Assembly: GCA_029204225.1 (NCBI GenBank)
Contig: CM055113.1
Span: 14,969,471-15,033,470, forward strand
Source: Diphasiastrum complanatum
Lineage: Eukaryota; Streptophyta; Lycopodiopsida; Lycopodiales; Lycopodiaceae
Length of the DNA: 64,000 nucleotides
Direction: 5' to 3'
In this document: positions 57,640 to 64,000 of the stretch, in pieces
Numbering within the stretch: position 1 is the first letter of the stretch
Layout of the letters: each line of letters opens with the position of its first letter
Translations under genes and position numbers: made by a program
The notes under the pieces: generated by a model
What the model saw: only the letters and a program-made list of their open reading frames with translations
Databases searched by the model: none
Told to the model about the DNA's origin: nothing

Positions 57640-60600
57640 CTTACCACACTTGTAGGAAAACTGGTTATTTATCCAGAGTTCTCGGACGACTCAACAATGT
57701 GCAGAAAAAGAGTAAAGAATTTCTATGAAGGTATACACGAAAAGTAAAGAATCCAATTGGAAAACTAACCAGAGTGTATTCTATTGCGATGCAGGTCGAG
57801 TGGTTTTTGGTAGGTTTACCACCAAAAATTGATCGATACTGTAGACAAGGACATATGACTTCCTTATCAGCAGTCATAGCAAGTGCTGAGAACTATGAGA
57901 CTTCGAAGTTAGCACGCAAAAGATGATCTACTAGAAGAACTCCAAAGTCTAAACATGATTCCAGTGGCAGTGAAGATGAATCTAAATCTAAATCCAGTTC
58001 AAGTTCTTCCAGTTCCAAATATGATTCTAGTGATTCATCAGACTCAGAAGCTGATGAGGAAGATCGTAGAAAGAAATGAAAGTCCAAACGAAAAGATGAT
58101 AGCAAAAGCATTGAGGACAAATCTGCATCCTCTAAAGTTGAAAAGTTTTGAGAAAGTAATATGGCTGATCTTAGTAAAATATTCAACGATTTGAAAGTGT
58201 AAATTTCATATAATCTGTGAATGTAAAGTATGTTGAAGATCCAACCCAGGAAGTGCTCTTTATATTTTAAGATGTTGCGACAGCAAATTTTGTTGAGGGT
58301 ACCATAGCACCAACCCAACAATCCAAACCAAAATTTGCAATACTGAAGACGTTAACTTGTTACTGAAGACATTTGAAATACTGAAGCGGATATTTTTTGT
58401 TAAAGAACCAAAAGTTGCAGACAAAATTTTTGGAGATTTTGATCAAGCTGTTGAGAATGAATCAGACGAATCAGATGAATCCGAACAAGAATTTGGTAAT
58501 AAACCCCAAGCTGATGACAAGAATAAATATGTGGAGACAGACATGCGCGAAATTCATGGCCATACGAAGGCTACTATGATGGAACGTATTATTTTACCAG
58601 ATTCGTGCCTGTTTCAAAGTCCCTTGGAGAGACAGAGTTAGCAGAATTTTCTGAATTGTTAAAAGATACCAAGATGTACTTGAATGGATGCTCGAAGACA
58701 TGAAGGGAATTTCGGCTGAATTTGGTGAGCACCGAATTGATCTTAAGGAAGATGTTGTTCTTGTCCGACAAAGACAGTATCGTCTAAATCCGAAGTACTC
58801 TCTTATGGTGAAAGATGAACTCAACAAGCACCTTAAGACATGAATCATTTATCCCGTCTTAAGTAGCAAATGGGTGTCACCCATTGTTGTAGTTCCAAAG
58901 AAGAAGATTGGCAAGATTCTAATTTTCCAGGATTTCAGGATGCTTAATGCTACTACCAAGAAAGATCACCATCCATTGCCCTTCATTGATTCGATTCTAG
59001 ACCAAGTTGCTGGACAAGAACATTATAGTTTATGTGATGGTTTCTCTGGTTATAATAAAATTAGAGTAAGGAAGGAGGATCGATCGAAGACCACATTGAC
59101 TACAGATTGGGGCACTTATGCCTACAATAATATGCCCTTTGGTCTGTGCAATGCACCAATGACTTTTCAAAGAATTATGATGTTAATTTTTGTTGCGTTC
59201 CTAAGAACATTTCTCAAAATTTTCATTGAAGATTTATGTGTGTACAGTGATATGAAGTCTCACATTCAGAAGCTGATACAGAGGTGTCAAGACACTTGTT
59301 TGTCACTTCACCCCAAAAAATGTTTATTCGGTATGAGAGAAGGTATACTTTGGGACATAAAAATATCCAGAAGAGGAATAGAAGTCGACAAAGATAAATT
59401 CGAGGTCATAAAGAATCTGCTGATACCAATGAATCTACGTGAACTAAGAGGTTTCTTAGGACATGTTGGTTATTACCGAATATTTATCCAAAATCATGCC
59501 TTGATTGCTGCAACCCTAACAAAGCTACTTAAGAAGCAAGTTGTGTATTTGTGGATGATAGGACAACATAAAACATTTGAAGAACTCAAGCAGAAGCTGA
59601 TTAATGCTCCAATTTTAAGACCGCCTAACTGGACGATACTATTTCATAGTTATATTGATGTGTCAACATTCACTATTGGTGTCTGTTTGAGCCAAAAGGA
59701 TGAAAAGAAGACCATCCAATATATTATGCTAGTTGTCAGCTTAGTTCCTCGGAGAAAATTATTCGGCAACAGAAAGAGAAATACTCGGAATGATATCTAC
59801 TGTAAAAAAATTTCGACATTATTTGCTGGGTTATGCTTTTATCTACCATGTTGATCATTATGCTTTGAAGTATCTTGTGAATAAACCCGATTTATCTGGC
59901 CGAATTGCTCGCTAGGTTTTGTTGCTGCAAGAGGTCACTTTTCAAGTTGACTTCATCAAGGAAATATTATACGAATGGTGATTACCTTTCTCAACTCAGC
60001 ACAGGAAAAATTGAAGATCCAACAAATGATGATTTTCCCGATGAAAATCTATTCGAAATTTCATTCACGAATTCACCTTATACCATTATTAACAATGTTC
60101 TATACAAGGTTGGTGCAGATAATCAATTAAGAAGGTGTCGTGAAGCTAAAGATATTCTAAAAATTATTGTGCCACAAGATGCCGGAGGTCACTTCGCCAT
60201 GAACAATACTGTTAGTAAGATATTGACCGCCAAACATTGGTGGCCAACAATGCTTAAGGATGTCTCAAATTATATACAATCGTGTGATCCATGCCAGAGA
60301 TTTGGTAAACCAACGAAAGCTATGAATTGGTCGTTGATGCCAATCATACCACTTGCACCATTTGAAAAGTGGGAGATTGACTTTGTCAGTGCAATCAAGC
60401 CAACAGTCACCCGACATACTAAGTGTCGATATATTTTGGTTGCGACAGATTATGCAACGAAGAATGTGGAAGTTGAAGTGATGAAACGAAATGATGCAAA
60501 CATTGTCGCAGCTTTCTTATTCAAATTTATAATCACACGTTATGGTTGTCCTATCGAGTTAGTCAGTGATCATGGTACTCATTATCTAAACGATACAATT

Positions 60601-61260
60601 CAACAGCTAAGAACCTATTTTCTGATCAAACACAGAAAGACAACCCCTTATAATCCGAAAGCCAATGGGTTAACTGAGAGTGAATGGAATACTATGCAAG
60701 ATCCTGAATAAGATTACTGTTGCGCATGCTATAGATTGAGATCAAAAGTTACCCCCATTTTTCTAGGCTTATCAAAACACGGAGAAGATAACGACAAAAT
60801 AGATGCCTTATTTCCTTATATATGGTTTGCATCCTATTCTGCCGATTGAATTCGAGGTGCCAACTTTTCGAATACAAGCACAACGAACAGAAGCAGAATG
60901 TATTAACGAAAGATTGTTGACTATTGAAGAACTATCAGAAGCTCGAAAAACTTTGAAGGATGTTACAGAGCAAATCTAAGAATAGCGAAAGAAAAAATAT
61001 GATATAGAAATTAAGACTATTGATCTTAAAGTCGATGATTATGATTTGATCTATGATAATCGCCATCAGAAATTTCCTAGAAAGCTTCATATGAGGTGGA
61101 TGGGAACGTACAAGTTCATTGAAGTATTCGACAACAATTCTATCCAACTTTAGTCACTGGAAGGCAAATTATCACCGACACGAATCAACGGTTCAAGATT
61201 GAGGAAATATTATCTCTAACAAAGGTATTCAAGGGTAGAATTCTTCGAGAATCTTTTGAG
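57640..61260 (+). mobile_element. Non-chromoviral Ty3/gypsy fossil (gag-pol)
   Basis: A gag strip (VEWFLVGLPPKIDRYCRQGH) and a Ser/Asp-rich gag tail near 57960-58080. RT (LPFIDSILDQVAGQ, DGFSGYNKIRV, YNNMPFGLCNAP) and RNase H region lie in 58874-59854. Integrase with HHCC finger (HFAMNN, CDPCQRFGK) and core (WEIDFVSAIKP, LVATDYATKNVEVE, YNPKANGLTE) lies in about 59905-60711, and integrase tail to about 61230. No chromodomain. Resembles the Athila/Tat side of plant gypsy elements or early-plant relatives. Broken, with several breaks. Confidence 0.85.
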
Positions 61261-61530
61261 GATTTATCTCAATTTTTTTTCTTTGATTTATGTATTTACT
61301 ATTTAATTATTGTTTAGTATTTTATTCATCATTTATTTTTTGGATTTTGTAAATCCTTTTATTAAATGCATAAGTGTACACGTGTTTCCATCTGTCATTC
61401 ATATTTATGTGTTTATTTATGATTATACAAAAAACTGTGTAGACGTGATAATCAAGACAATTACAATTGATTATCGAGTCTTCTACAGAATACATCTGTT
61501 CCACTGATCCAGCCAACACCTATTGTAGCC

Positions 61531-62200
61531 ATGGAGGTTGACACCGCAGCAGTCCAGAAGGAATTTGATTCGGATGCTGCTATACAAGTTATACCAGACT
61601 CCTCCACTGCACTTGACACTATGGCAATCGTCCCAATTGCAGACGGGTCTTTTCAGAAGCCAAAGAGCCCCATTCCTACTGAAGATGAAGACACAATCTC
61701 TGAGCAGGTTTTGCTATGCCAGACAAAGACAAAGAAATTGTCGATGATGATGCCACAAATGTTGATGAAGAAGAGAAAGAGAACCTCTACCAATGGTATC
61801 ATCAAATCTCAACTGGAGCAAAGTAGATTGTTGAACAAGTCCATGCTTGTGACATGCACATCCAACAAAGCATGATGAAATTATTTTGAACGTCCGATGA
61901 GATGTCAAATGATATCAAGTTACTCAATGAGAAGATCACATCTCTTGAAGCAGGTAATAAGTTGCTACTTGAAAGAAATCAATCACTCGAATGAATGCTC
62001 CAGCAGTCGACACAAGAAGCTGATGTATATAAAACTAATAATAAGGCAATTCAGGCCAAGTCTACAGATTTGCAAAAAAAATTTGATTCTTTGCAAAAGT
62101 TGAGTATAATAAGGTCAATGTAGAAAAGACAACTCTGCAAGATGAGACCACTAGAAAAATAAAGACAGAAACTACCTTATGGCTATGCAGTAGTTTCAGA
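61531..62200 (+). other. Coiled-coil ORF region downstream of the gypsy fossil's pol
   Basis: The + strand begins MEVDTAAVQKEF, passes through an acidic Ser/Thr-rich part, then strips with heptad character (ITSLEAGNKLLLERNQSLE, KSTDLQKKFDSLQK). Same orientation as pol and about 270 bp after it. Some non-chromoviral gypsy elements carry an extra ORF here. Its function is unknown, and it is decayed like the rest of the element. Confidence 0.5.
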
Positions 62201-62593
62201 TCAATTCAAATTGATCCTCTTAAATTGTAGAGATGTATATGCATTGGTGGTTCGAGCGCACGAATAAAAGACAAAAAAGAAGAAGGAAGTTTTGTGCTTG
62301 AAAGCGATATCGATTATATCGTGGTATCGGTCTCGAGCGCGGGGAGGGCTGGCGAAATTAGAACATACAAAGAGCGCATTCAAGATCAATATCGGGAGTC
62401 AAAAACGAAAATTTGCAAGGAAAAATGAAAATTCGATGGGGGTATTTATTAAAAAAAAATTTGCACGTGTGAAAAATGGTTGCGGACACATGACATCATT
62501 TAAGTGGTCCGTGTGGATTGTCCGGAGGTAGTAATTGAGAAAGACAAAGTTGAATGCATAGGTTTTGTATCTAAACTATGAGCTCTTAGATCC
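62201..62593. other. Short gap between two elements
   Basis: Nothing firmly recognised. Purine-rich 'gatgggggtattt' near 62434 could be a decayed polypurine tract. Confidence 0.3.
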
Positions 62594-63888
62594 TTACAAG
62601 AGAAAGAAATTGTTGCACGATTCTAAATTGCAACTTTCATTAGAGAAAGTGTCGAAAGCAGAGTATATATTGGATAACCGAACTTTGTAAAAATTTTCAT
62701 TTAATATACAAAATTTCTCTATATGTCTGTTGCCTATTGGCTTGTATAAATTTGCATGCTTTTTGAAATTTTTTATAATCCGTCGATATTGTATTATGAC
62801 GAATTTGGATTCTTCTGTAAAACCATTGGAAAAGTTGCAATATATAGCTGTTCTTTGTGCTAGTCCCACCATGTTGTGTACTTTTGTGAAATGCCGCTCT
62901 TGCTTGCCAATGAGATTTTTCCATTCCTTGCGATGAACATATGCTAAGACTTCCACTATTTCTTGCAAAGAATGTCAAATGATGTCGTAATATGTGTTGC
63001 ATGTCATAAGAACATAATCTAAATCAGTACCAAAAGTATCTAAATTAATTGCACATATTTATCTATAGTAGTGTAACATCGAAATCTTACAATATAATGT
63101 GTTATATGATCTACACCCCATGCACTTCAAACTGCATCCACAAAGTCACTAGTTGTTTTTAGTATCATTTGTACATCGATATTTGAAAATTTTTCTTTTC
63201 TCAAGTATTCCACCACGTTGTCTAATTTTTTCCAAACTTCTACTTTGTGTAGACAAGTAAAACCTTCTTCTTCAAAATCTTGAGTTGCAGCTATAATCTC
63301 TTTCCAAACCGAGTATTGAATTTTGGATTGTTTGCCAGAATAATTTGATAAAAATCTTCGAGCTTTGGATCCTCCAATGCTCGGCTTGCATGGAATATTT
63401 CGTGTTTTACCTGATAGCTTGGCATCTTTTTTTATTTTAACGTGACCTTTATGTAAGTCTGCTTTAGACAACACATCCTTTAATCTGGAAATAGCTTCCT
63501 TCGCAGATGACTCCGATTTGGAATTCCATGCAAACAAGATGTGAAGATATATTATTTTTTCTATTATAGGCACCTTTGCATGCAATGTACAAATATGAAC
63601 ATTTTAAAGATGATTGGTAGTACTCCAATTAAGATCTTCTCGATCTCTTGATATTCCTACACTCTTTGTCATGTCTTTTGTTGTCTTCATGCAGTACAAA
63701 CAAGGGTGTTTAGAGTTAGCGCCATGAGATACATTGAACATACATTTTATTGTCTTTAGATCTCCTGCTAAATGCCATTCTATGTTGAAAGTGCCAATTC
63801 CAGGAATATTGAGTGGAACTCCCTCCATGTGATTTTTTATGGTGGCAGGATATGACGTTCTATTAAAATATCCATGAGAGAATGCCAT
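62594..63888 (-). other. Unidentified mobile-element-like protein, - strand
   Basis: Reading right to left, 63888-63604 (94 aa) holds IEWHLAGDLKTIKCMFNVSH then KHPCLYC. 63585-63127 (152 aa) holds KAISRLKDVLSKA-like helices and a Lys-rich part (GKTRNIPCKPSIGGSKARRF). 62968-62594 continues as a third frame. The xGDxK...CxxC arrangement recalls proteins of unclassified eukaryotic DNA transposons, but I cannot name the family. The pieces lie in separate frames, so it is either spliced or decayed. Confidence 0.4.
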
Positions 63889-64000
63889 GGTCTTCTTTCA
63901 TCACCTATAAGAGAAAACAAAAACATGATTTAGTCGCATGATATTAACACATAGAACGGCGCCACTGTGACCAGAATCCAGCCGGCGCCAAGTTCCTATG

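Overview
This window looks like nuclear DNA of a land plant with large, transposon-filled introns. The evidence is a plant-type protein kinase gene split into short exons with GT-AG introns, plus many Ty3/gypsy and Ty1/copia relics, plant hAT transposons with a DUF659-type domain, and very long (GA)n/(CA)n microsatellites. Several relics (a non-chromoviral gypsy element, LINE pieces, and a retroelement domain best known to me from invertebrates) would suit a fern, gymnosperm or other early-branching plant, but the species cannot be fixed from sequence alone.

Positions 1-40866 are the 3' part of one host gene, on the + strand. It encodes the C-terminal half of the Ste20/Hippo-like kinase SIK1 (Arabidopsis At1g69220 type). 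Twelve exons can be placed to the base (665-727 through 40767-40866). They read through 462 codons with consistent splice phases and end in a stop. The N-terminal kinase half lies left of the window. The introns hold most of the window's mobile DNA. The 8.4-kb intron (2509-10934) holds a copia fossil (-) and a gypsy fossil (+). The 23-kb intron (13038-36075) holds a LINE scrap, gypsy and copia fossils, and two neighbouring hAT elements on the - strand, the second split by a young chromovirus (24181-30396) with near-identical LTRs and a 5-bp target duplication. The 3.6-kb intron (36615-40214) holds a solo GGTACC array, a perfect hairpin and an L1-ORF1-like fragment.

The hAT pair is the most unusual system here. 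Its transposase (BED finger, DUF659 core, hAT dimerization domain, introns) continues into a long proline-rich tail with two AT-hooks. The more complete copy also carries a convergent second gene (30746-31111) for a small, highly charged protein. Its ends are arrays of GGTACC palindromes around (TA)n hairpins.

Right of the kinase gene (40867-64000) is intergenic DNA dominated by repeats. It holds microsatellites, gypsy and copia relics, a retroelement domain fragment of a type common in invertebrate genomes (47512-48350), one small likely host gene on the - strand (50339-50590, possibly plastid-targeted), a gypsy fossil related to the one inside SIK1 (53198-55290), a non-chromoviral gypsy fossil followed by a coiled-coil ORF (57640-62200), and an unidentified element-like protein on the - strand at the right edge.
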